Assembly: GCA_039111635.1 (NCBI GenBank)
Contig: JBCAQO010000010.1
Location: 1,674,001-1,738,000, forward strand
DNA: 64,000 bases
DNA from: Heterobasidion occidentale
Lineage: Eukaryota > Basidiomycota > Agaricomycetes > Russulales > Bondarzewiaceae
Direction of reading: 5' to 3'
Shown: positions 46,364 to 57,050 of the stretch, piece after piece
How the letters are laid out: every line of letters begins with the position of its first letter
How positions within the stretch are numbered: the first letter of the stretch is position 1
Program-made: the position numbers and the translations under genes
Notes under the pieces: generated by a model
The model's input: only the letters and a program-made list of their open reading frames with translations
The model's database searches: none
What the model was told of the DNA's origin: nothing

Positions 46364-47010
46364 ATGAACCCCAAATACGCTTGGTACCGTCTTAAAGTCT
46401 CGACCTCGTTCCACATCGACGCGCTGCGGGGCAAGATTCGATTTTTCTTCGGACGTCATCCGCCCGATTGTGGGTTCATTCAATCTGTTCGCGCAGAATT
46501 GTAGGTTTTTTGTTGTCTTTTCTGCCGCATCCCTGATCTACAACCACAGCCTTGATATTGATGCCGAGGGTTACATTGGCACTGTTGGAAGGAGGGAAGA
46601 GGTAGGGGAGAGAGGTGAAAGAGCAGTGAATTCGGAGACGTAGGTAGTGGGATGAAAAGACAGGACATTTCATACGGTTTGCAGGTCTGGGGTCAAAATT
46701 CACGCGGCAGAGAAGATGTCTCAGAGGGCCCTACAGCGCGGTATGTTGTCTTCACTCTCATAAATTGTAAAGAAGCTAATGAGGAGGTAACTTAAACTGG
46801 GATGCTATTCTAGTTCATGCAAGTTGTCCAGCCAGTTTTCCCTGAAGCAATTTGCATTGCCTATCCTGTGAACTCTTCCCTCCATCACTCCTCGTTGTTA
46901 TCCTCGTTGTCGCCCTCGTTGTTGCCATCGCCCATCGCCTCGCCTGGCTCCCCCTCGTCTTCGCGCCCGTGTTCTTGCCCACGCACGCTCCTCGTCCTTG
47001 TTTTGAGTGA
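46364..47010 (+). CDS. small hypothetical single-pass membrane protein
   Basis: Four exons can be joined with canonical sites. ATG 46364 gives MNPKYAWYRLKVSTSFHIDA and RHPPDCGFIQSVRAEF. Intron 1 (GTAGGTTT...ACCACAG) leads to LDIDAEGYIGTVGRREE, then VWGQNSRGREDVSEGPTAR, then (acceptor CCCTGAAG) NLHCLSCELFPPSLLVVILV, which continues into a TM helix (VALVVAIAHRLAWLPLVFAP). The stop is TGA 47008-47010. About 135 residues. The hydrophobic last exon and the pyrimidine-rich leader support it. No family recognised. Confidence 0.4.
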
Positions 47011-47417
47011 CGTTGATGCCAGCCGTGCGGCGCGTGGTTTCGAACTGCTCGACTGCCTTGTCTTCTTCGGTAAGATACTACACGAAGAAATGGACTTTGT
47101 CACATTCCATCGGCCGCATACATACAGTTGACGCGGGGATCTTCGATTTACACCCGCAAGCGTGACCACACGAAATGCGACAGCAAGGAAAGGAGAACGC
47201 ACGTCGAGTCAGCAGTCCCGGAGCCCACCGGCCCAGACGTTCACAGCGAGCGAACAGTCGACGCTCAAGGAGTTCCGTGTACGTGCCCCTGTCCCTTCGA
47301 TGCTGCCGTGACCACACCATACTCACAGCCGTAGCAGACACACCTCCCCGAGATATTTGCGAGCATGTACGACAAGCTGGATGCGAAGACAGCGCTCTAT
47401 GGCGCAAATAAAGATCT
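47011..47417. other. unassigned region before the CRAL-TRIO remnant
   Basis: May hold more decayed parts of the pseudogene that follows (a frame reading IFASMYDKLDAKTALYG at about 47350-47405 is suggestive). Nothing certain. Confidence 0.25.
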
Positions 47418-47731
47418 GATCGTCATATCCAGCGACATACAGCGGTTCCTTCGGTGTGCTCCGCTGGTTTGGCTTCAACAGCTCGTGTTCCCACACACCG
47501 GCTGACACGTGCCCCCTTGCGCCGCAGGCGTACGAGTTCTTCATGAATGATCCGGGCTCCCTGACGTAGATTTTCTGGCTCTTCAAGCCTTTGCTCTCCG
47601 CCAACACCCTCGCGAAGACAAAGGTCGCTGGGAGCGGCGCACATGCGATCGGGGCAGAGCTGTGGCTGCTCATCATCAACGACAAGCTTCCAACGTGATA
47701 CGGCGACACCGTGGCCGACACCCCATTCTGA
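47418..47731 (+). pseudogene. decayed CRAL-TRIO (Sec14-like) C-terminal fragment
   Basis: One frame reads SYPATYSGSFGVLRWFGFNS, then QAYEFFMNDPGSLT, stop (TAG 47567-47569), IFWLFKPLLSANTLAKTKVA, GSGAHAIGAELWLLIINDKL, PT, stop (TGA 47696-47698), YGDTVADTPF, stop (47729-47731). The order (NYP-like, N-x-P-x-x-F-x-x-x-W/F-x-x-x-KP-x-L, then IxxxxLPxxYGG) is the lipid-binding core of CRAL-TRIO/Sec14 proteins. Two internal stops and no N-terminal half make it a pseudogene fragment. The intact parent is not in the window. Confidence 0.6.
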
Positions 47732-48865
47732 TCATGTCCCCCCCTTTCCTCCAATTCCTTTGTGCCGCATTTGCACCTCTTAAAGGCGCCTTCAAAGCAC
47801 TCCATCACCGCGCTCTCCCACTTTTCCTTCTTGATCTGCGTCCACAAAGTGTCCCTCGTCCAGCATGCGGACTGCAGGCCCACCGCCATGCAAGGCAACG
47901 GCATGAACGTGAACGAGACACAGAGCGCGCGCTCCGCGTCCGGCAGGCGCGTCTGCAGTGCCGTAGCTAGAGGCGAGGGTCAGGGCGCCGCGCCGGGGTG
48001 GACCCGGCGATGCGGAGGGCTTGCGTTGTGCAGTACTTAGTGATTTTCCAGTAGCCGGTAGCGCGTCCTGTGGCAGGGACGGGGCGGAGTCGGGGCGGGC
48101 AGGAGGACAAACAAGATGAGTAACGATGAGGGTGTTGAGTTTATTGAGGGTGGCCTCGCCGCTGTCTTCGAGATCGGAGACGCCTTGCGCGACGAGCCAT
48201 GGATGTGTCAGTGGCACAGCATAGTGAAGAGGCGCGCAGCTCTGTCCAGGACATATGTTAGCAAGAATAGAACGTTTGCGTAGAGACTAGAGTGATCCAC
48301 ATTCAACTTTTATTATCTTTTTGCGAAACAGTTTATGATACGCAACACTGGTCAGTCTCGTGTGCGCTTGACCGAGATGTAACATGTGTGTGCGGTTTTG
48401 TTTTTCGTGTGTGATGTCATTCTCGTGTGTTCGGGAGTTGTGCAGTCTCGTGGGGAGCTTAGTTTTCGTGGGAACCTCCATTGTCGTGCGGAATGAATAA
48501 AACGACACTTTGACCGCCATACACAGCAAGGCTTCAACCACGCAGCATTATAGACGACAAATGTTCATCGACATCACTAATATGAACACCAAATAACCAC
48601 GTTCTTTTGTACATCATGATACGAAACTTCTCAGTGGGGACTACTCATAAACATACAACACAAGACAAAGCACACGACTGCCAACTGACCACAATACGAA
48701 GCGCTCATACGATCAGAGATGGTGGAACTTGAAAAATCTGTCTTTTCGATCGAGTGGGATGACCTGTCCTAATCACAATGACTGCTCTCTATCCGCTTCA
48801 ACATGGATCAAACTGGAGCCTTCGTCGTCGGATTGTACAAGATCAACTGTCGCCATGCCTTCTGG
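47732..48865. other. unassigned region, no gene seen
   Basis: GC-rich first part (to about 48240) with overlapping open frames on both strands but no recognisable product, then an AT-richer part with many GTGTG words (48350-48480). It includes the 3' flank of the leftward gene that ends at 48866. Confidence 0.3.
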
Positions 48866-49733
48866 TCAGCTGACGTCCGTTCCAGATTCAGCTGACTTAC
48901 CCTCCTCTGCTTCCTGTGTTCCGGATGCTAGATAGGCGAGGCGAGGCGGGATATCATCATCGAACAGAAATTGGTCCCCGCTGATGGAGTACTTGCGTTC
49001 GCGCCATGCGAACCACATCCTGACATTTTCTTCTCCAAACGAATCATACCCTTGGCTGATATGTCGCCACAAAAAGGATCGCCATTTCCTTCGTTTCATG
49101 TCTCTGTTGAGCAGCGCCGCCCAATCTAGGACCAAGTACGATCAGCAAGCCACATTCTCAGATAAAACAAAACACTCAACTCATTTGGGCCACGTCCGGC
49201 ACAGTGTAAGGAACCTGGCCCACAGCCTGCTCATCCTCACGGTAGAACATTCGCTGTGCGCGATCGTGACCGTAACCAGAGTACTCCCGATACAGGTACC
49301 CGTGGATCTTTGGCCATCGCCAGTTACTTCCCATCTGATCATTGCAACTGGCCGCGTAAATTGCCTTAAGAAACGCACGCCGCAGCCTCCAGATGTACGT
49401 GTATTCGCACATGTGTCTCGGCGACATCTCTAGATCCTTCTCGTGTGTAGGATAGACGATGGGTGAGCCGTCGGGGTGCCGCAGTGACTCGAAGAAAGCC
49501 ATAGCCTTGTTCATGAGGGTGAGGGGGATAGAATAGCACCAAGGCATGACGCAGGGATGTTCTTCCGTCTGGTCATCGTCAAGCTGGTGAACAGTAGATA
49601 AGAGAACGCGGCACAGGGGACCATTGCCGTCGAGAAACACTCTGCAACGAGGCGCGTCGCTCCTGTCTGGCATGCTAGGCAACTCGGGGAATGCCAACCT
49701 GTTGTCATGATTGCAAGAGCGTTGTTCACTCAT
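48866..49733 (-). CDS. hypothetical lineage-specific protein
   Basis: ATG 49731-49733 gives MSEQRSCNHDNRLAFPELPS. Exon 1 has CRVFLDGNGPLCRVLLSTVH, FESLRHPDGSPIVYPTHEKD, CEYTYIWRLRRAFLKAIYAA and WPKIHGYLYREYSGYGHDRA. A canonical intron at about 49130-49177 joins NWAALLNRDMKRRKWRSFLW, RHISQGYDSFGEENVRMWFA and WRERKYSISGDQFLFDDDIP, ending with an acidic tail and TGA at 48866-48868. No known domain; rich in Trp, Arg and Tyr. The IVYP...WRLRRxFL segment resembles part of the gene at 42993-44149. Confidence 0.6.
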
Positions 49734-50338
49734 CTTCCTTTGATATGGCACTAGAGTGATGTGGTACGTTGCCAAAGGGCATATCAATATGTGGGAGAGG
49801 CAGATCGGATTAAATAGACACACGAGGCGCAATTTCACTCACTGCGAGCAGGACAAACCCCGTCGTGTCAGTCCGACGTACTAGGTCGCCGCAAGTCCAT
49901 GATCGAATATGATGTGTCAACAACGTGCAAAGCCTTCCCCTCATCAGAGCATAATTGTCTAACGCAGTCTTCGTTCGAGAGCCTGCAACAAATGTAGTCA
50001 TCGTAGGTCATGAAGGTGAATAAGGTCGTGTATAACCGGCCATACACACTCATACGCCTCACCCGGATATTTCCGGGACGTGGGAAATTTCCCTTGGCAA
50101 ACTTTCGCTGCTTCGGGCATTGCCAGGCTGGCCATTTCCACAACGCACTCCGTGACGGACCTCCTCTTTCTGCGACTCTCTCGACATCCGTCTCCCCTTC
50201 CACGAAGGTATTCACTTGCTCATTGCAGGTGGTATCGGGTGACCGACATCACTCAGTCTTGCTCATTGCAGGACTGCTGTGCTCGACGAGTAAACTTCGA
50301 ATGTCCATCGCTTCAGCCTTTCGACGTCCAGACAAATC
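49734..50338. other. region between two divergent genes
   Basis: 600 bp serving as promoter space for the leftward gene and the rightward Ulp1-type gene. Open frames exist on both strands (for example 49868-50215 minus) but are not convincing. Confidence 0.3.
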
Positions 50339-52318
50339 ATGCTATTGAATCCTGAAGATGCGGAGCTAGCTCGCTCCATGAAGAAACCACCGCCGAAGGA
50401 TCTTGTGGCGAGGATGCACGCTGTTATGGGGTTTGCGTCGGCGAGGTATGTTCACTCTGTCACGCACGATCTCAGCCTTTCTCACACAAGATTATGCTAG
50501 TGCGTCTCTGCCACCCAGCACCTTGCGAGTGCCATCGCCTCTTGCGCACACTAAGCGGGTGTTATCCAAGTCTGCTTTGTGCCCCATTGCGTAAGTCTGA
50601 TATGCGTGCCTTCCAGACGCCGCCGATATAGATCATACCATAGGAAACATGCGGCACGATCCGAACGACCCTTGCAACAGAGTGCAGCATCTTCGCATCC
50701 TACATTTGCCGTACGCCGACAGAAGTCTTTCTATGAATCAAAAAATTCTTCAACTATAGCGGTAGCCTCGAACACAATCTCGCCACGATATATCTCAAAA
50801 ACGAAGCCTCTTTTGTCTCTTGGCTCAAAGCCAATCAAAACATCTCGCACACAAGCATCATCTCTTGACACTGGTTTTCCACGATCTGGCACAGGAACCG
50901 TGCCGGCGCCCCCACCTCTCTTCAATTCCTCAAATACTCCAGCATCAGCTCTAGAGGATGCTTCGTTGCCAACGGTCTCAGAGGCATTACCTATTCCTCC
51001 ATCCTCTCCACTCAGTTCTCTCACGTCTGAAGATGATGATGTTGAGGTAGAGCTGCCCACGAAAGTACCTTTGCCAAAGCAATCTGACTCATCTGCTCGA
51101 TCGGACACTCGCGCGATGTATGTATCAATGAATACATACAAATTGTCACTTATTCTCGACTTTCTACAGTATTTTGACTTACCCCTTTGTTGGCCATGGC
51201 GCGATTGATATCGGACCACAGGATATGGAGCGACTAAAACCTCGCAGATTCTTAAATGATAATCTCATCAATCTTGGTTTAAAGTAAGTGTTCGATTTTA
51301 TCCGAAACCCGAGTGCTCGCTCATATGAACACAAAGACTGTGGTATGCCAAGTCAAGGGTGAAGGATTCTGTTGCTATGGACCAGGTACACATATATAGC
51401 ACGTTTTTCTATACGCGATTGTGAGTTACGTCTCATGGAGCGCTGTGAAGATCGCTTATTTTTTTTTCGTAGACGAGCTGGCTATGAAGCAGCCAAAAGT
51501 CATACAAACAGAGTCGATATCTTCAGCAAGAAGTTCTTGATCGTCCCTATACATGATGAGTGCGAGCAAGCTTCTTAGTTCCGTGACTACATTGCTGAGA
51601 CATGACTGATAGGGCGGAACAGCATTGGTACTTGGCAGTCATAAGCCATCCACAAGGCCTATTCGAGCGCCCGCCAGCTAAATACAATACTGTTTTTGCC
51701 GTTGATTCGGCGCACCGACTTGGATGGACTATGTTGTCGGATAGCGAAGGCTCGACTACATCAAGTTGGGTCCACGCGTGAGCCATAACGATGATGATCG
51801 TTTCACTGTTACTCCTAATTGATCTTTGCCAGTACGCAAATCTTTATATTCGATTCTCTCAACCGAAAGCGTCGGAATACGGGCCGGCGCTTAGCTGAGT
51901 ATCTATGTGAGGAGGTCAAGGCCCGAATCAATATCACGCCTCTGTTCGAACCGCATGCAAAACAGTTTGAGGTGGGTCACATTTGTTGTGTATGATGTAT
52001 GCCTCGAATGAATGTCCTCGTCAGGTGCCCATGCAACCCAATCGGTATGAGTGTGGCTTGTACCTTCTCCACTTCAACTATCTTTTCATGAAAAACCCGG
52101 ATATGTTCATGAGACCGACATCGGTAAGTCTTCACGATGCTTGCTATCACGAATCCTGATCTATTGCCCTTGGGCCATCATGCAAGACATTGAAGAAGGG
52201 GCATGCATCAGGGGCAGAAATAGAATGGGAGGCGGGCGTCGTTCCCACCATGCGTGAGATGCTGAAGGCAGAACTCCTCAAACTTTCTGATGAATGGCAA
52301 CAGCTCTCGGGAAGGTGA
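50339..52318 (+). CDS. Ulp1-type cysteine protease (C48, SUMO-protease-like)
   Basis: Predicted SUMO/ubiquitin-like-protein protease. ATG at 50339 gives MLLNPEDAELARSMKKPPPK. A long Ser/Pro-rich region precedes the catalytic domain. The domain opens IDIGPQDMERLKPRRFLNDN, LINLGLKLWYAKSRVKD, continues RVDIFSKKFLIVPIHDEAEQ and carries the triad: His in QHWYLAVISHPQGL, Asp in TQIFIFDSLNRKRRN, the oxyanion Gln in VPMQPN and Cys in RYECGLYLLHFNYLF. It ends KLSDEWQQLSGR at TGA 52316-52318; an alternative last intron could extend it to about 52490. Nine or so canonical introns, with no break. It may be a cellular desumoylase or the protease of a mobile-element family; such proteases occur in both settings in basidiomycetes. 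Confidence 0.85.
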
Positions 52319-52609
52319 GTACGTAGCGTAATGTGCAGACTCAAAGTCATATGCTGTCGAGTCTGTAGAACATGGCCACTACTGTTCTGTCTCGCAGACT
52401 TGCTGACCATTGAGTCTTTGGTTCTTCCCTTAATACGCACTTTTACCATTCCCACAACTTGATCTTCATGCATATGAGCCGGTTCATATTGAAATGAGTG
52501 GCTACGTATCAATCCTATGGTGTTGAGTCTAATGGCTGTACATTAATTCTATGCTGACTGTAATGGCTGTATATGAATCCTATGGTGTCAACGCTTTGGT
52601 ACTAATTTT

Positions 52610-53623
52610 CTAGAGTTCTGTAGCTTGCTCCTCATCGGTATCTCCCCCTTGATTATCTGAATCTGTGGTGAGATCAATTACTTCCAACGGGCATTCGTGG
52701 TGAGCGAAGGCCCGACGGGTCGTGATCAATCGACAGGAGCACTTCACAAAGAATTTGGAAAAGGCCTCTTCGGAAACACCTGGATAAATGTTCGTGTCCA
52801 TCTGTCGAAGGAGGTCATACAACGGGTTTGGTCGATATTGAGTAGAGACACGGCGCCTTTGCACAAGGCGGAGAAGTGGGTTTTCGTTCGAGGTTACATC
52901 TGAAATGGTGAGTGAGTTACACCTGAATGTCAAACAGGTACTGACACTCACCGATTTGTGCGTGAGTGCGTTTCAGAGGCATTGGAAAGGGGTTCAGGGG
53001 GACATATCCTGCTTCGCTAAAGTGTAGCACTGGTCGTGGGCGCGCTTCGGTTGCCTCTGCGTGGGAGTCAATTCTAGACCTAGAGATTGATCTCGAGGTG
53101 CTCACCACGAGGCGCGTACATATGCACTGGACAACCAATACGTTGGTAGGCATGCTCGAGGCGAACTTGTGAGATTGGTAAGTCGTGTGTATTCACGCTC
53201 ATTGGATGGGGACTGACCTATATATCCACACACTCCATGTGCGCATCGAGCAATGTATTGACCATGGAAAGGACCCGACGTTGCAAGATACATAGCTGCC
53301 TCCGTGAACACCGGTGGTCCGTTTCTCTCGAGCAAGGGGCACAAACAACACGGCCCGAGAAATCTATTCGTCAGGCGGTGTTTCCTCAGAGACGAAGGCA
53401 CGACACGGTCCCCCTCCCTTAAGCTTACGGGCCTGCATTGTGCGTCAGACATTTCAAATTTTTGAGGTGACAAGACCCACCACTTCCATGGAATCATCTC
53501 CCCTGTTTGAATGTCGTACTGAAAAACCGCGTTGTCAGATCCCCGAACCTTGTCCAGGTATCGGCGATGACGAGAAGGGATGGAGATGACCAGTGATTCG
53601 CGAGTTAAAGGTTGGGACGACAT
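52610..53623 (-). CDS. Cys-rich, GRF-zinc-finger-like hypothetical protein
   Basis: ATG 53621-53623 gives MSSQPLTRESLVISIPSRHR. Exon 1 contains CCLCPLLERNGPPVF and the segment TSGPFHGQYIARCAHGVCGY, whose G-P-x-x-G-x(4)-C-x(4)-C spacing resembles a GRF-type zinc finger. The next exon gives RLEHAYQRIGCPVHMYAPR. Then come a short basic exon, HFSEAGYVPLNPFPMPLKRT and a final exon from DVTSNENPLLRLVQRRRVST to an acidic end (TDEEQATEL). Stop 52610-52612. Introns are canonical and no stop interrupts the chain. GRF fingers bind nucleic acid in other proteins; here that is inference only. Confidence 0.6.
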
Positions 53624-53874
53624 GGCTAGGCAGTGCAGGATGAGATGGCCTTGAGCAGGTCAATGTCCTAAATACCCTTGAGGGTCGCTTCGAATTGGCT
53701 TGGATACCCGAAGCCCGACCTTCCTCCTCCTACCCGAGGTGACTCGCTCTGACTCCCACTGACTTTCTGACTCACCATAGTTTATGACTCGTTCGCTTGC
53801 TCGCTCGTTAAAAACTTTGGACGCGATACCAGGTCCCACGCCCGTTTTCTCATCGACGCACCGTTCTTACTTCC

Positions 53875-55333
53875 ATGCCTGAGGACCACTCTCTTGGTGA
53901 TAAACGTCAGCCTAGTGCTCTTCAACTAGGCCCCAGGAAAAGGCCGTAAGCACTACTTTGCCTCGCCTGCCTGGGCGACCTCTGACCCTCCGCAAGGTGT
54001 CTCACAGATCCGCTTGTTCATCACGGTCGTCATTTTGGACGGACTGTACACGCTCTTTGCAACGTCCAGTCTATAATCACACGTGGTCTTCTTAGAATGG
54101 GAGAGCTGGCTGAGGAGCCTGAGTCCTTGACATATGAGTGAGCCGTTCCTATCTAAGGCCAACTCGCTGAATCAATCATTCTTGTCATGCACTGCGTGTT
54201 TCATTGTTTGATAGGCAGAGGCGGGAGTACAAGGTTTATGAAGAATTACTTCGGATGGTCCCCCATCTTGAAGAGCGCCTACAGGAAGGCTCTGACGAGG
54301 AGATCATGCACATAGGGGAACTAGTAAGTGTGACCGCATCACCTTGAGTGTGGCTATTTAACGGTAGGGCAGATTCAAAAAGGGGTGTCTAGCGCTAGAT
54401 CGGACGATACAAAGAGTATGAAAGGCCCTATCCTCGATTGGATCACTCCTCGAGGCCAATCCCTTATTCCGCCACTCTCCCGTAACATGAAATCAGATCG
54501 GGGCTTTCGCCATGAACAGACAGGAGCGCTGCTTTGCCCTGCAGGATTGGATTGGTCGAATCCTGAGTAAGATCAAATAATCTCATTTTTTCCCGTTCAT
54601 CTCACTCGAACAGTATCAAACGGAAATTGCGAGACGGTGAAATGCTTATTCCAGGAGACCAGTGGCCCATTTTTCTATATGCTGGTTATCGGTACGATTC
54701 TGATGACCCATGGAAGGGGCTTTTCAAGAGCCAGCTGCTCGTCTCAGTATGTTTCTATCTGGTACTTTCGACGAACTCGCATGCTGATGTTCATAGGCCT
54801 ATAAGCACGTGTTTACATCTCCAAGTTCAATGGAAAAGGATGCGAGGGCCACAAGGTCTGGGAACGCGCGGATTCACGGTATGAAATGCGTCACACCGGC
54901 ATCGATCGCTTACATTGCCACGCAGGTAGCTGTTAAGAGACCCCTTCGCATGTTGCTTCTGATTCCCCTTTCTAGGCTCGATTTTCCCTCTCGTCGTCAG
55001 CTGTATTTTCTCGAACAGATACTGTCACCGACTCAGAGCGTTTCTTCAATAGTGTATTGGAATTGTTTGAGGATGTGGAGGAAAAGGAGGAAGTTGACGC
55101 GCTATTATTATGGTGGAACTGGTACGTATCTCAAAGTATCTTCGACCCTTTCTGACATTCTTTGAAGTCAGATTTTTCCCAGTTTTTCTTCAGCTCACCC
55201 CGCAGCATCAACCAACAGTGCGCTGGCCAAGATCAGAGAAAGAAGGGCTCAGAGAAAAGCGGCTGAGGCGAGGAAGGATCCTATCTCAAGGGAGCCTACC
55301 GTTGAGGAACGTACTAGACGTCGGGCAGTATAA
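53875..55333 (+). CDS. DUF6698-like protein
   Basis: ATG 53875 gives MPEDHSLGDKRQPSALQLGP. The first intron ends at CCGCAAG (not the later CACAG), keeping TDPLVHHGRHFGRTVHTLCN, then RREYKVYEELLRMVPHLEER, SSARSDDTKSMKGPILDWIT, PPLSRNMKSDRGFRHEQTGA, LLCPAGLDWSNPE, DGEMLIPGDQWPIFLYAGYR, AYKHVFTSPSSMEKDARATR, SGNARIHGMKCVTPASIAYI, AVFSRTDTVTDSERFFNSVL and WWNCQIFPSFSS. A basic tail ends VEERTRRRAV, TAA 55331-55333. This matches a large Agaricomycete family I know as DUF6698 (name from memory), unknown function, usually multicopy. All six or so introns are canonical; the gene is full-length. Confidence 0.78.
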
Positions 55334-55640
55334 TATGCTTTTCACGGTATCAATGCCTATCATCTGTCGCTTCATCTTGTGTGCAGAAGGGACTATATCT
55401 TTCCTTCCAATGATAGTAGCTTCTGCAATCATCATAATTAGTTACAATAGTAGATATCCTCGCTAGACGTTGCTATTTCTTAATCATTTGAACAATTAAT
55501 GTGTCAAGCCTGACCGGACTCCATCATATGTCCAGGTCTTGATAATCGCAGTCAATCGTGCGGCTTTCTTACTGCATTTCGCAATCATTTTGCTTCTGAT
55601 TCATTTTTACTCACATTCAGACTCAGTATCGCGCTGATGT

Positions 55641-56058
55641 TGCGCGATCAAGTCTGGACGAACATTGTCACTCTCGCATGTGTTGGCCGTGAACGTCAGT
55701 CTGGCAAGGATTGTCGGCACCGGCAACTCCATTGTTAATTATAAAGGTAGGCTTTGTTGCTGACAATTCGGCTTTCTTATTGACCTTTGCGAAGCCCTTC
55801 TCCCTGATGTAGGTTGATCTTATGTAAAACTCTTGCATGTATTGGCTGTTGCGCGATCAAGTCTGGACAAACATCGTCACTCTCGCATGTGTTGGCCGTG
55901 AACGTCAGTCTGGCAAGGATTGTCGGCACCGGCAACTCCATCGTTAATTATAAAGGTAGGCTCTATTGCTGACAATTCGGCTTTCTTATTGACCTTTACG
56001 AAACCCTTCTCCCTGATGTAGGTTGATCTTATCTAAAATTCTTGCATGTGTTGGCCGA
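55641..56058. repeat. 209-bp tandem repeat, two copies plus partial third
   Basis: TGCGCGATCAAGTCTGGA starts at 55641 and again at 55850. The two 209-bp units agree at most positions (for example TTAATTATAAAGGTAGGCT in both). After the second unit a partial third copy starts (CTTGCATGTGTTGGCCGAGA at about 56042) and decays by about 56080. No coding frame spans it. The surrounding 55334-56578 has no gene. Confidence 0.85.
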
Positions 56059-57050
56059 GAACATCAGTCTGACAAAGATAATAGCCTTCGCAAATCCCGC
56101 CGTCTATTACAATGATTGGTACTACTTTGAATCACATAACATTCTTGTTGGCTGTCTCGAGGGCTGTCCCTCCGATGCATGTGCATCAACCTTGAACCAT
56201 GGCTATATTTCCTCCATTTCTTGACATTTGCTGTCAACCTGTTGTTGATGGAGAGTTTCACCAACATCACCGGGCATTACTTGACTAGATACTTGTGCTG
56301 TGTACCCAGAAGTATGATTGATATGTCACTTCATTATCTTTAATCTTTTGCTTACCAGAGGTCATCGGTGTTGCATTCCTGCTCATCTTCACCTTCTAAT
56401 CCCATATCTGATATTCTTTGTGAAGTTCGGGAAGCCTGAGGGATGTTGTGGTATCTACCAACCGTGCCGCCTCATGTATGGCTTGCCCGTACGATGTAAA
56501 AGTATTGGATATATTATGGTTATTACATAGCTTATATTACTTTATATAAGAATGTCATTTCGCTGCCAATTCCCGATGCGGCAACGCAGTCGCGTACATG
56601 CGAGTTATTACGTTATTGCAGGCTTGAGCTTGAGCTTGAGCTTGAGCTCAAGATCCAGAAGAGTAAGATTTTTCAACTAAAATGACTGTCTCTATAAATC
56701 TGGTTAGACATGGAGTATTGGAGACTACAGAAGATACGAGATTTGAGAGGGCAACTTCGATGCGCCCGTAATGATGTCATGTAGTATAAGTACAGTTGGT
56801 CGCATGTGTAAGTCCGTCGGCGCAGCCAATACCAAACAAATTGGCAAGCATAAAAAAACTGCATACGTCCCAGTCAAAGATCCAGTCATACGTATAGGTT
56901 CCAGTGAATCAAAAGCCATACGAGATATACAGAGCGAATAGACACAGTCTGGCTCGCAGGACAATTTACGACCTAAGAAAAAGATCACTCATTCAAGCAT
57001 CGTTAGTATCCACCGTATAGCAATTAGAAAAATACCCGAAGTACTTCGTA

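Noticed and set aside
47175..47411. Plus-strand Arg-rich frame overlapping the CRAL-TRIO remnant
   Set aside because: Arginine-rich out-of-frame reading of a GC-rich segment; the CRAL-TRIO motifs lie in a different frame.
47792..48217. 141-codon minus-strand frame in the GC-rich region
   Set aside because: High GC keeps several frames open on both strands; no domain or plausible exon structure.
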